64,000 bases of DNA from Sulfuriferula sp. (lineage in GTDB: Bacteria > Pseudomonadota > Gammaproteobacteria > Burkholderiales > Sulfuriferulaceae), in assembly GCA_031291235.1 (NCBI GenBank), contig JARLJL010000009.1, forward strand, positions 248,208 to 312,207. The letters are read 5' to 3'. The notes under the pieces are model-generated. The model was not told the DNA's origin, did no database searches, and saw only the letters and a list, made by a program, of their open reading frames with translations. Made by a program: the position numbers and the translations under genes. This document shows positions 36,969-44,303 of this stretch, in pieces (within the stretch, counting starts at the first letter, position 1; every line of letters starts with the position of its first letter).

Positions 36969-37447
36969 TACTCTATGCCTTCCAGTATTTCCAATGCGAC
37001 CAGTTGCCCGCGCAATGCGTCCTTGGCCCAGTAATTCTCGATGATGACCGGGTCGCTTTCCAGCGCAGCGGTGGCTTGCGAATCCGACCAGTAAATCTTG
37101 TACGCTGGCGTGCGTCGCGCCAGCGCGGCGACACAGGCGTCGGTTTCGCTGACGGCAGCAGCCTGAAATACGCCGTCGCCCAGCAGATAGTCCGCCCGGT
37201 ACAGCGGCGTGTCCCAGCCGTGTTCGTCGCCCAGACTGCAAATCGCCGGGAATGCTTCACGCGCATCGGGCGTATCTGCGGTTTTACCCAGCAATTCCAG
37301 CAATTCGCGCGCGGTGACCACGTCGAATATTTCCCATTCCTTGCGCGTATCGGTCGCGTAAATCTTGCTCAGCAGATCCTGCTGCTCGAAGGCAAACCAC
37401 GCATGCGGCCTGCCTTGCTCGGGGAATTCCACTACGTAAATCATCAT
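36968..37447 (-). CDS. Unknown protein (159 aa) upstream of the AAA+ gene
   Basis: An acidic, soluble 159-residue protein without a recognised domain. It begins MMIYVVEFPEQGRPHAWFAFEQQ and has a strongly predicted alpha/beta pattern with Trp and Tyr at regular places (KIYWSDSQATAAL, IIENYWAKDALRGQ). Ribosome site CAGGAG. It follows the amine oxidase gene after 49 bases and overlaps the AAA+ start. The arrangement suggests a partner or substrate adaptor of the ATPase; no function is claimed. Confidence 0.7.
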   Translation of the reverse strand: MMIYVVEFPEQGRPHAWFAFEQQDLLSKIYATDTRKEWEIFDVVTARELLELLGKTADTPDAREAFPAICSLGDEHGWDTPLYRADYLLGDGVFQAAAVSETDACVAALARRTPAYKIYWSDSQATAALESDPVIIENYWAKDALRGQLVALEILEGIE

Positions 37448-37496
37448 TGCTCCTGTCTGCGCAAAATGCGAAGTTCACTGCCCGGCAAAGCTGCCG

Positions 37497-38603
37497 TCAA
37501 ACCACCGATAAGGTACGTGCTGCGCTGTTTTCGCTGGCGAGCATATACGCTGTGCGCTCGCCGGCTTCCAGCGCACCTTCCATATACCCGGCGGCATAGC
37601 CTGCCGTCTCGGTACCGCCGAAATACAATTTGGCATCCCAATACGAGCGGCGCAGCGTCGGGTCGTCGTAAGCCGGGTGCCGGCTGGGCGGAGTTTGATC
37701 CAGCGTACTGCTGGTATAAGCTTCGGTAGCCCAGTCCTGCACATACTGGGTGCCGTCGTCAGCATCCTTGCCGAACAACTGCACCAGCTGGCTGGACACC
37801 AGTATCGGAATCCCGACCTGAAACGACAATCGCAACGCCGGGGACAGTGCCATGAAACCGCCCAGTGCGGCCTTGTCGCCGGCGGCATCGCAGGCGTCGA
37901 AGGTTTCATACAGCATGGCCTGTTCGTGCTCGACAAAGGCATTGCCGGCCAGACCTGCGGCGCGCCAGAACGGCCGCGCATAAGTGACCAGCACTTTGGC
38001 CTGATCGGCCATCCAGGTATAAGTTGCACGCATGCTCTGCCGCACCGACTCGTCCAGCGGCGGCTCGAAACGCACATGTTCCTCGATCAGCCGCGGCGGT
38101 ATGGTCAGCACCACCCGGCGCGCCACGATCAACTCGACGCTGTCGCCGCGGCGAAAATGCAATTCGACGTGATCGCTGTGTTGAATCACGGCGATCAACG
38201 CATGTCCCAAATGCAATGTAGCGGCGGGCAATCCGGCGGCCAGCGCCTGGATCAGACTCGCCATCCCGCCGCTCAATCGCTGCGCGCCGTCGTGGATGCC
38301 GTCAGTCGGGTACGGCTGCGGCGCCTTGTCGGGGTCGGTCAGATTCAGTACCGTACCCTCATCGTGTTGCGCATAAGCTTCCAGCCCCAGCGCTGCAACC
38401 AGCCGATGCATGCGCGGCTGGGTCTTCGGCCAGTACCAGGCCGGGCCGAGATCCAACGCGACGCCGTCGCCGGGTACGCTTAATATACGGCCGCCGAGTC
38501 GTTCGCGGGCCTCGAACACGGCAAAATCCCGTCCGCGCTGTTGCAGGTTGCGGGCCAGCGCCAGCCCGCTCAGACCGCCGCCTATAATCGCTATTTCCAG
38601 CAT
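37497..38603 (-). CDS. FAD-dependent amine oxidase-family protein, first gene of a nif-linked run
   Basis: A 368-residue flavoprotein. The N-terminal dinucleotide motif IAIIGGGLSGLALARNL is followed by EARERLGGRIL (adenine-ribose Glu and the GGR motif) and GPAWYWPKTQP, all typical of flavin amine oxidases. The C-terminal flavin-contact motif appears as ETAGYAAGYMEGALEAGER. ATG 38603 puts the GxGxxG motif at the start, as expected. A candidate sigma-54 promoter and a NifA site lie just upstream, so it probably heads the NifA-controlled run to grxD. Substrate unknown. Confidence 0.85.
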   Translation of the reverse strand: MLEIAIIGGGLSGLALARNLQQRGRDFAVFEARERLGGRILSVPGDGVALDLGPAWYWPKTQPRMHRLVAALGLEAYAQHDEGTVLNLTDPDKAPQPYPTDGIHDGAQRLSGGMASLIQALAAGLPAATLHLGHALIAVIQHSDHVELHFRRGDSVELIVARRVVLTIPPRLIEEHVRFEPPLDESVRQSMRATYTWMADQAKVLVTYARPFWRAAGLAGNAFVEHEQAMLYETFDACDAAGDKAALGGFMALSPALRLSFQVGIPILVSSQLVQLFGKDADDGTQYVQDWATEAYTSSTLDQTPPSRHPAYDDPTLRRSYWDAKLYFGGTETAGYAAGYMEGALEAGERTAYMLASENSAARTLSVV

Positions 38604-38637
38604 GGCTCGCCCCAGATAATGTATATATGCAAGCGAT

Positions 38638-38653
38638 AGCAAATATCGTTCCC
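38638..38653 (-). promoter_or_regulatory. Candidate sigma-54 promoter of the amine oxidase-to-grxD run
   Basis: On the reverse strand this reads GGGAACGATATTTGCT, 14 of 16 positions of TGGCACR-N4-TTGCW with GG and GC correctly spaced. The ATG at 38603 is about 35 bases downstream, and a NifA site lies about 80 bases upstream. Confidence 0.6.
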
Positions 38654-38733
38654 CTTCGTCTGCGTCTCGCAGCATGCGCTGGAAATACGGCCTTGCAGCG
38701 GGCTATTGGCGTTTGCATACCCTTCATGCCAGC

Positions 38734-38749
38734 TGTAGTCTTTGCGACA
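38734..38749. promoter_or_regulatory. NifA upstream activator site between divergent operons
   Basis: TGT-AGTCTTTGCG-ACA fits TGT-N10-ACA. It lies about 80 bases from the leftward promoter candidate and about 117 bases from the rightward one, suitable for both. A second near-match with N9 spacing is at 38774-38788. Confidence 0.75.
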
Positions 38750-38865
38750 AATCAGACACGACGGCTGCGAATTTGTAGTATCCGGACAGTCGATTAATGC
38801 GCTCCGGCGATTGTCGCCTGCGGCACAAGCCCGGATTTGCCGCCCCGCGCGGACTCTGCCGAAAA

Positions 38866-38881
38866 TGGCATGGTTTGTGCT
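38866..38881 (+). promoter_or_regulatory. Candidate sigma-54 promoter of the 98-aa gene
   Basis: TGGCATGGTTTGTGCT matches 14 of 16 positions of the -24/-12 pattern with correct GG-GC spacing. The ATG at 38926 is 44 bases downstream. Confidence 0.7.
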
Positions 38882-38925
38882 GTTGCGCTAAACATGCATA
38901 TGCATGTTTACTGTAGGAGACTAAA

Positions 38926-39222
38926 ATGCAAGCAGTTCTTGAAAAACCGGCGATCCGTATCGAAGGCCAGGATGCCTGGATCGCAACACCCGAAAGCATA
39001 GAAGGCGGAATCAACGCCGCCGCTGCCGTATTCGCTCGCCATGACGTCGATCCGCTGGATTGCGCCAAGGCCTACGAAAAGCTGTTTCGCGGCGTCGAGC
39101 TGCTCACCGAAGCAGAAGCGCTGCTGTGCCTGATCTGGGATGAAGCCGATTACGCCGCTTTCCACGCGATCACGGTAGGCTGGTTAAGCCGGGATATCGA
39201 TATCCAGATTACCGTACGCTGA
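38926..39222 (+). CDS. Unknown NifA-linked protein (98 aa)
   Basis: A 98-residue acidic, helical protein (GGINAAAAVFARHDVDPLDC, AYEKLFRGVELLTEAEALLC). It has two Cys, no metal motif, no signal peptide. The start has a TAGGAG site. The sigma-54 promoter and NifA site upstream suggest that it is made during nitrogen fixation. I do not recognise the family. It stands alone, convergent with the GST gene. Confidence 0.72.
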   Translation: MQAVLEKPAIRIEGQDAWIATPESIEGGINAAAAVFARHDVDPLDCAKAYEKLFRGVELLTEAEALLCLIWDEADYAAFHAITVGWLSRDIDIQITVR

Positions 39223-39240
39223 GCGCTGTTGCTGCGCGAT

Positions 39241-39855
39241 TCAGCGATAGCCTTCTTCGCGTAGCACACGCTGTACGACAGGCCGCATCAGCATGCGCTG
39301 ATAATGCGCAAGACAGTTGGGCGGCAAGGCTATGCTGATCTTGTCGGCCCAGAATTCGACATAGAACAGCGCCGCATCGGCGATGGAGAAGCGGCCCGCG
39401 ACATATTCCCTGCCGGCGAGCGTATCGTTCATGACCGCAAAGCAGCGCTCGACGATTTCGCGCCCGCGCGCCTTGATGGCATCATGGTCGGCGACGTTTG
39501 GCGAGTAATTGTCAGCAGTAAAAATACGTGTATAACCCTGGCCGTGTATGGTGCCGACCACATAGTCCATGGTCTCGATCACCCGCGTTTCGCCTTCGGC
39601 ATCGCCCGGCAGCAGCCCGGCTTTGGGATTGCTGCGCGCCAGCCACCAGGCGATGGCCTGAAACTCGGTCAGCGCCGTGCCGTCGTCGCGCACCAGCGTC
39701 GGGATCGTGGATTTGGGGTTGATAGCGACATAGTCGGCCTTGTACTGATCGCCCGCCATCAGATTGACGAGATAGGCTTCGAACGGTTTGTCGATTTCTT
39801 CAAGCAGAATGTGGATACCGGTCGAGCACGAGCCGGGGGTCATGTAGAGTTTCAT
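39241..39855 (-). CDS. Glutathione S-transferase family protein
   Basis: The 204-residue protein begins with a thioredoxin-like GST domain (MKLYMTPGSCSTGIHILLEE, with the active-site Ser/Cys region), then NPKSTIPTLVRDDGTALTEF with the cis-Pro and glutathione-binding residues. The all-helical C-terminal domain includes YVAGRFSIADAALFYVEFWA, the conserved N-capping box. This is closest to beta-class bacterial GSTs. Its substrate is unknown. It has no operon partner. Confidence 0.9.
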   Translation of the reverse strand: MKLYMTPGSCSTGIHILLEEIDKPFEAYLVNLMAGDQYKADYVAINPKSTIPTLVRDDGTALTEFQAIAWWLARSNPKAGLLPGDAEGETRVIETMDYVVGTIHGQGYTRIFTADNYSPNVADHDAIKARGREIVERCFAVMNDTLAGREYVAGRFSIADAALFYVEFWADKISIALPPNCLAHYQRMLMRPVVQRVLREEGYR

Positions 39856-39946
39856 ACGGTTTTCTCAAATTGAATAGCTGACAGATTGAACATGAGCAAA
39901 AATCGCGCCCATGCCATCCGCCAGCCCGGCAATTCTCGCCGCCAGA

Positions 39947-40318
39947 TCAGGAAATCGACGGCGCAAAGACACGCAGACGATGCCCATCCGGGTCAAGCGC
40001 AACAAACGTATAGCCAAAATCCATATCCGTCGGCGCTTGCGCGATGACTAGCCCGCGCTCTACCCACTCGGCATGCAAGGCACGCACAGCATCATTGTCG
40101 GCGACGCTGAAATCGAGCTCGCTACCACCTGCGTCTGCCGTTACGGCGGGCACTACCGTGTGTTTCGACCACAGCCCAAACCGGACACCCGATTCCAGCA
40201 CATACATCGCAAAATTGGACGAGGCTTCGATAGGCGGCTTCCCGAACAATTTGGTGTAAAAGTCGGCGCTGGACATCGGGCTATCGACGTACAAAATAAT
40301 AAAGTTGGGATCAGGCAT
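39947..40318 (-). CDS. VOC-family (glyoxalase-like) protein
   Basis: A 123-residue vicinal-oxygen-chelate-fold protein (FIILYVDSPMSSADFYTKLF, FGYTFVALDPDGHRLRVFAP). The ATG at 40318 has a GAGGAG site; the longer frame lacks one. An operator-like palindrome at 40400 upstream matches one in front of the YafY-type gene, so the neighbour regulator probably controls it. Substrate unknown. Confidence 0.87.
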   Translation of the reverse strand: MPDPNFIILYVDSPMSSADFYTKLFGKPPIEASSNFAMYVLESGVRFGLWSKHTVVPAVTADAGGSELDFSVADNDAVRALHAEWVERGLVIAQAPTDMDFGYTFVALDPDGHRLRVFAPSIS

Positions 40319-40400
40319 GTCTATACTCCTCAATAGTGAATGAAATGGCTGATGCAGGAACAATGTCCTGCTCAACCGGATCCCATCCTAGATGCCTGGA

Positions 40401-40424
40401 CTGACAGTTTCTGTCAGTAGCAAT
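40401..40424 (-). promoter_or_regulatory. Operator 1 of the YafY-type regulator (VOC promoter)
   Basis: CTGACA-GTTTC-TGTCAG followed by TAGCAA. The same layout, CTGNCA-GTTTY-TGNCAG-TAGCAA, recurs at 41163, upstream of the regulator gene itself. It lies about 80 bases upstream of the VOC start. Confidence 0.7.
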
Positions 40425-40427
40425 GAA

Positions 40428-41117
40428 TTATTGCGGCGGAATACCTTCGATTTTGCGCCACTCCTTGAGAAGTGCTTGTCGCCTATGCGGGTAACGTTGT
40501 GCTGACACGGCGAGCCCGACTATCCGATCCGCGCGAAAATGACGGAACCCGCGGCGAAGTTCGCACCAGGCGGCAACCATATGAACGCGATCAAAGAAAC
40601 CCAGCGCAAAGGGCCATATGGTCCGTGCGGACTCGGCGCCTTTCAGATCACGATAGGTGATTTCAACTTTGCATTCAGCCCGGATAGCCCGTCGAATCTC
40701 GGGTAACGCCGTATCGCCCGCTGGTATGGGCGTGCCAGGGCCGACCAGCAGAGTGGATGCGTAGAGCGTATCGCGCAAATCGCTCGGAAGGATTGCCGCA
40801 ATTTTGGCGAGCGCATTATGCGCAGCGGCACTGAGCCGGGCGTCCCCACGCTTGACCACCCAGCGCGAACCTAACACGAGCGCCTCAATTTCGTCCTCTA
40901 AAAACATGAGCGGAGGCAGCATAAAACCCGGACGCAAAATGTAGCCCAGCCCCGGTTCGCCATCGATCTGCGCACCTTGCTCCTGCAAGGTGCCGATGTC
41001 GCGATAAAGTGTTCTGATGCTAATCCCAAGCTCGGCAGCCAATACACTGCCCGCGACAGGATAACGATGACGACGCAGAATCTGGATCAAATCAAGCAAA
41101 CGTTGGGAACGAGACAT
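40428..41117 (-). CDS. YafY-type HTH/WYL transcriptional regulator
   Basis: A 229-residue regulator with an N-terminal HTH_11 domain (LLDLIQILRRHRYPVAGSVL, ELGISIRTLYRDIGTLQEQG) and a C-terminal WYL domain (VEITYRDLKGAESARTIWPF). This type usually controls a neighbouring VOC or isomerase gene. Matching palindromes lie upstream of both this gene and the VOC gene, so it probably represses or activates both. The ligand is unknown. Confidence 0.88.
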   Translation of the reverse strand: MSRSQRLLDLIQILRRHRYPVAGSVLAAELGISIRTLYRDIGTLQEQGAQIDGEPGLGYILRPGFMLPPLMFLEDEIEALVLGSRWVVKRGDARLSAAAHNALAKIAAILPSDLRDTLYASTLLVGPGTPIPAGDTALPEIRRAIRAECKVEITYRDLKGAESARTIWPFALGFFDRVHMVAAWCELRRGFRHFRADRIVGLAVSAQRYPHRRQALLKEWRKIEGIPPQ

Positions 41118-41162
41118 GTAGCTGTTTCTTTCATAAGAAAACCAGCAAGTATTTCACCATAT

Positions 41163-41186
41163 CCTGCCAGTTTTTGGCAGTAGCAA
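41163..41186 (-). promoter_or_regulatory. Operator 2 of the YafY-type regulator (own promoter)
   Basis: CTGCCA-GTTTT-TGGCAG followed by TAGCAA, the same architecture and right flank as the site at 40401. It is about 45 bases upstream of the regulator ATG, consistent with autoregulation. Confidence 0.7.
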
Positions 41187-41330
41187 ATATCACAGGGTAT
41201 GATATTGCTTCTTATGTCTGCGCAGAGGAATAACTTAAAGACGTTATTTACTTTACGTACCCACTTTAACATTTCCTACAAGCAACTTCTGAGCGGCCCC
41301 ACCGCATTCACACACAGCAAACCATTTTTT

Positions 41331-41377
41331 ATGCATAAAATGGATAGTATGCATTTGACGCTATCCATTTTATGCAT
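41331..41377. repeat. Perfect 17-bp inverted repeat upstream of an unknown gene
   Basis: ATGCATAAAATGGATAG (41331-41347) is mirrored exactly at 41361-41377, with a 13-nt loop that itself contains ATGCAT. It lies about 45 bases before the ATG at 41423. It could be an operator, a leader hairpin, or an element end. Confidence 0.75.
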
Positions 41378-41422
41378 TACATTATCGTTAAGCTGTCCAA
41401 TTTCATGGAAAGGGGCGTCCAA

Positions 41423-42229
41423 ATGAGCAAAAATACGGAACCAAAGAAGGAGAATGATGACGAAGCGTCATCCGAAGATGTCAAGGGCAGGCAACGCTCT
41501 ACAATTGCGTTTCCCTATTCCGATTTCGAGTCTGCTTTTGAGGTCCCACAAGCAATTTATGCAAATGTTGGACATGGATCTTGCTCAGCAGCTGCACAGC
41601 TAGCGCCATGGATGCGCCAGAGTGCGAAAAGTAGCGGATTCCGCACGCAACTGGCTGCTGCTCGGCTTTTCGGATTGATCGAGAGTGACAACTCGGAAAC
41701 ATATCGGCTAACTGAGTTAGGCATTCGGGTTCTCGATCCGTCACAGGCTCGCCTCGCAAAGGCTGAATCGTTTCTTCGGGTCCCACTATTCAAAGCACTG
41801 TACGAGAAGTACAAAACAAGCACCGTTCCCCCAACTGCAGCACTAGAACGAGAAATCGCACAATTAGGTGTTTCAGAAAAGCAAAAGGCGCGGGCTCGTC
41901 AAATATTCGAAAGTTCTGCTGAACAAACCGGATTTCGAGAACAGGGACCACAACGTCTTGTAATGCCGGCCGTGGTGGTCTTGCCGCCGCCAGCAGGCGG
42001 GGCTCCGAATACTGGCGGCAATATTGGCGACAGAAATGGTGGTGGCAACGGTGTGAACAAGATTGGATTGGATTTAGACCCGTTGTTACTCGCACTATTG
42101 CAGAAGATACCTGTTCAGGGCGAACAGTGGCCAGCCGAAAAACGAATTCGGTGGTTCAAAACATTTGCGATGAACGTAAGTCAGGTCTATGACGAGGATG
42201 ACGCCCCCATAGAAATTTCTATTTCCTAA
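41423..42229 (+). CDS. Unknown protein with winged-helix-like N-terminus and Gly-rich linker
   Basis: A 268-residue protein that I cannot assign. An acidic, disordered start (KKENDDEASSEDVKGRQRST) precedes a helical region resembling a winged helix (GFRTQLAAARLFGLIESDNS, YRLTELGIRVLDPSQ). A Pro/Gly/Asn-rich linker (about residues 190-220) leads to a C-terminal helical piece (WPAEKRIRWFKTFAMNVSQV). Lower G+C than the nif genes and an adjacent perfect palindrome suggest recent transfer. The start has an AAGGGG site. The lack of neighbours leaves the role open. Confidence 0.65.
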   Translation: MSKNTEPKKENDDEASSEDVKGRQRSTIAFPYSDFESAFEVPQAIYANVGHGSCSAAAQLAPWMRQSAKSSGFRTQLAAARLFGLIESDNSETYRLTELGIRVLDPSQARLAKAESFLRVPLFKALYEKYKTSTVPPTAALEREIAQLGVSEKQKARARQIFESSAEQTGFREQGPQRLVMPAVVVLPPPAGGAPNTGGNIGDRNGGGNGVNKIGLDLDPLLLALLQKIPVQGEQWPAEKRIRWFKTFAMNVSQVYDEDDAPIEISIS

Positions 42230-42484
42230 CCGAAAGGCAAGTGATGAAAAGAAGATGATTCGTCCCTAGTTCTATGCTCACCGAGCTAGGGCCGGAAAAA
42301 ACAACGCCCTCATTGACGAACAACTCTTGGCGGAGCAGTCAATGAAGGCGGTGGTGAGAAAGACAGCGCGTTAAAGCGTGCCACTGTCACCCGCAGTTGT
42401 TATCACCTGACAACCCTCCTATTATAGTTTAAAAGGAGTCTGCGGGCAAGAATCGCCTTCAATCCTTTTATAGGAGGAGGCATT
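42230..42484. other. Intergenic stretch with no convincing gene
   Basis: The 255 bases after the unknown gene contain a short open stretch ending RKTAR before a stop at about 42373, but with no start or ribosome site, so it may be a gene remnant. Nothing else is supported. Confidence 0.4.
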
Positions 42485-42619
42485 ATGCCGCCCAAGCTAT
42501 ATCGCAAGGTAAAGGATGTCTTTGTGCATGCCTATCCTAGGTTCCGGTTCGGAAAATGGGAAAACGTATGTCAACACTGGCGTTCGGCACCGGGTCAATT
42601 AACGTTCAATTTCGATTAA
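42485..42619 (+). CDS. Small unknown basic protein (44 aa)
   Basis: A 44-codon frame from ATG 42485 to TAA 42617 with a very strong GGAGGAGG ribosome site seven bases upstream. The product starts MPPKLYRKVKDVFVHAYPRF and contains several aromatic and basic residues (GKWENVCQHWR). It is below common gene-calling length. The strong ribosome site is the main support. Function unknown. Confidence 0.55.
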   Translation: MPPKLYRKVKDVFVHAYPRFRFGKWENVCQHWRSAPGQLTFNFD

Positions 42620-42620
42620 C

Positions 42621-42842
42621 CTAACTAGCAGGCTCCTTTTGGGGCCTGCCTCGCTTCGGTCGTAGTATGACCGGAACTTTATCTGACGCAGTTTTTGGCG
42701 TGATGATCGATAAAGCGCGATCAAATATATCCCCACTCTCGTTGGCTTGCAAAGGTAATACCCAAAGTTGTGGTGCAATTAGTTGGAACTGATACCTTTC
42801 TTGCTGCACTTGTGCGTCTATGCGGGTCGATACGCCGCCCAT
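42621..42842 (-). CDS. Unknown protein (73 aa)
   Basis: A 73-residue frame whose C-terminus is basic and Pro-rich (VILRPKRGRPQKEPAS). I do not recognise it. It overlaps the 48-aa frame at 42818 by 25 bases, which may mean a two-gene unit with coupled translation, or one gene split by a frameshift. No ribosome site of its own is clear. Confidence 0.45.
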   Translation of the reverse strand: MGGVSTRIDAQVQQERYQFQLIAPQLWVLPLQANESGDIFDRALSIITPKTASDKVPVILRPKRGRPQKEPAS

Positions 42843-42964
42843 TTTAGAAATGCGCTTACCGCAGTCGCGGCGAGGGCAGACTCAGCCTTGCGGCCAGATC
42901 TATCCTCTACAAATGCGTAGACTACTTCTTTATTGTGAAAGTAGGCTTGCGACAGTATGCTCAT
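42818..42964 (-). CDS. Small unknown protein (48 aa)
   Basis: A 48-codon frame from ATG 42964 to TAG 42818 with a GGAGATAG ribosome site. The product starts MSILSQAYFHNKEVVYAFVE and ends in an Ala-rich helix. It overlaps the downstream 73-aa frame. Together they resemble one small accessory unit on the reverse strand. Function unknown. Confidence 0.5.
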   Translation of the reverse strand: MSILSQAYFHNKEVVYAFVEDRSGRKAESALAATAVSAFLKWAAYRPA

Positions 42965-43050
42965 CTCTATCTCCTATAACTGAACTATAGGAAATAAAAT
43001 GGGTGCATTAAGTACAATATCGTTAACTTAAAGCCCTCGACCTACTCCCA

Positions 43051-43066
43051 GCGGGCATGAGCCCGC
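43051..43066. repeat. Short GC-rich hairpin
   Basis: GCGGGC-ATGA-GCCCGC forms a 6-bp stem and 4-nt loop about 120 bases upstream of the ZIP transporter gene. No T-run follows. Confidence 0.4.
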
Positions 43067-43184
43067 CTGATGTTGGTTCGCGCACGGCAAAATCCTGCCA
43101 ATCCGGTATGCACAAGCCCGCGCATGGCATAATATACGGCACCAACACACGAAACCGCTTACGCATATACTGCGCACAACACCA

Positions 43185-43919
43185 ATGAGCGCCATCCTAC
43201 TTTCCATAGCAACATTTTTTTCTACCGTAATCGGCGGCCTGTTCGCGCTGCATTTCCGCGACCGCATGCATTTCATCCTCAGCTTTACCGCAGGCGTGCT
43301 GCTCGGCGTTGTCAGTTTTGAAATTCTGCCGGAGATTTTCAGGCTGGCTCACGAACAGCAGCTCGACGCTACCTGGGCGATGATCTCGCTGATAACCGGC
43401 TTTCTGATATTCCACAGTCTGGAAAAATTCGTGTCCATCCACCATGCTCACGAAGCAGATTACGCTGTGCATCATCACCCCCAGGTAGGCGTGTTGTCCG
43501 GGTTCTCGCTGGCCGGGCACAGTTTCATGGACGGCGTGGGCATCGGGCTGGGATTTCAGGTTTCCACATCGGTCGGCATACTCGTCGCCATTGCCGTGAT
43601 TTCGCACGACTTTTGCGACGGTCTCAACACGGTGAGCCTGATGCTGGTCAACCGCAACACTACTCGCAATTCGCTGGCCATGCTGCTGCTGGATGCCGCC
43701 GCGCCGGTGCTGGGCGTCGTGTCCACGCTGTTTATTCACTTACCTGCTTTTTTCCTGATGCTCTACCTGGGCTTCTTTGCCGGATTTCTGCTGTACATCG
43801 CCGCTTCCGATATTTTGCCGGAAGCGCATTCGCAGAACCGTTCATCCATCACCCTGATACTCATCGGCCTGACCTGTCTGGGCGCGATATTTACCTTTAT
43901 GGTGGCGCACCTCACATGA
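43185..43919 (+). CDS. ZIP-family metal transporter
   Basis: A 244-residue membrane protein with about seven to eight spans. The ZIP metal-site motifs are HSFMDGVGIG (TM4-like) and SHDFCDGLNTVSL (TM5-like), with His-rich cytoplasmic loop HHAHEADYAVHHHPQ. It probably imports Zn, Fe or Mn. It abuts the nifB-operon tail, convergent with the [2Fe-2S] ferredoxin gene, so an iron-supply role for nitrogenase is conceivable but unproven. Confidence 0.88.
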   Translation: MSAILLSIATFFSTVIGGLFALHFRDRMHFILSFTAGVLLGVVSFEILPEIFRLAHEQQLDATWAMISLITGFLIFHSLEKFVSIHHAHEADYAVHHHPQVGVLSGFSLAGHSFMDGVGIGLGFQVSTSVGILVAIAVISHDFCDGLNTVSLMLVNRNTTRNSLAMLLLDAAAPVLGVVSTLFIHLPAFFLMLYLGFFAGFLLYIAASDILPEAHSQNRSSITLILIGLTCLGAIFTFMVAHLT

Positions 43920-43920
43920 A

Positions 43921-43952
43921 TACGGCCCGCATCCTTGCAGATACGGGCCATA
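43921..43952. terminator. Stem-loop between convergent ZIP and ferredoxin genes
   Basis: TACGGCCCG and CGGGCCATA pair at eight of nine positions across a 14-nt loop, immediately after the ZIP stop. It may end transcripts from both sides. Confidence 0.5.
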
Positions 43953-43979
43953 CCGTGACGACAAATCGCAATCGACGGC

Positions 43980-44276
43980 TTAAACGAAACTCAGCAATTC
44001 CACCGTGACATCTTCGGCACCCATCATGGCCTGGCAAGCCAGACGCGAGCTGGAGCTGACGCCGACGATGCTGTCGAGCTTTTCGTTCTCGGGGCGTGTC
44101 GTTTTGGACAGGGTCTTGCGGCCTTCCTTGACGTAGATGTGGCAGGAACCGCATTCGGCCTTGCCTTCGCACTTGTGGGCAATCGCTTCGCCTGCGGCGA
44201 GGATGGCTGCAAGCAGGCTTTTACCGGCTTCTACTTCTACGGATTTTCCGCTGGGTTGTATGGTTAACATGGGCAT
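43980..44276 (-). CDS. [2Fe-2S] ferredoxin at the end of the nifB operon
   Basis: A 98-residue plant-type ferredoxin with ligand block HKCEGKAECGSCHIYV and a fourth Cys in SRLACQAMMG. It differs from the two ferredoxins beside nifE. The start MPMLTIQPSGKSVEVEAG has a CAGGAG site. As last gene of the nifB operon it likely supplies electrons for cofactor maturation or for the SIR2/DegT-associated functions; that is inference. Confidence 0.88.
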   Translation of the reverse strand: MPMLTIQPSGKSVEVEAGKSLLAAILAAGEAIAHKCEGKAECGSCHIYVKEGRKTLSKTTRPENEKLDSIVGVSSSSRLACQAMMGAEDVTVELLSFV

Positions 44277-44303
44277 GGCTAAAACTCCTGATTAAGTTGT
44301 AAA

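Noticed and set aside
36969-37241. Longer N-terminus for the AAA+ protein
   Set aside because: This part is the shadow of the 159-aa gene in another frame; ATG 36968 overlaps that gene's stop and fits translational coupling.
38774-38788. Second NifA site near the divergent promoters
   Set aside because: TGT and ACA are separated by nine bases, not ten, so it is mentioned only as a near-match.
42272-42375. Possible short gene remnant (ends in RKTAR)
   Set aside because: No start codon or ribosome site and an upstream stop; too little to name.
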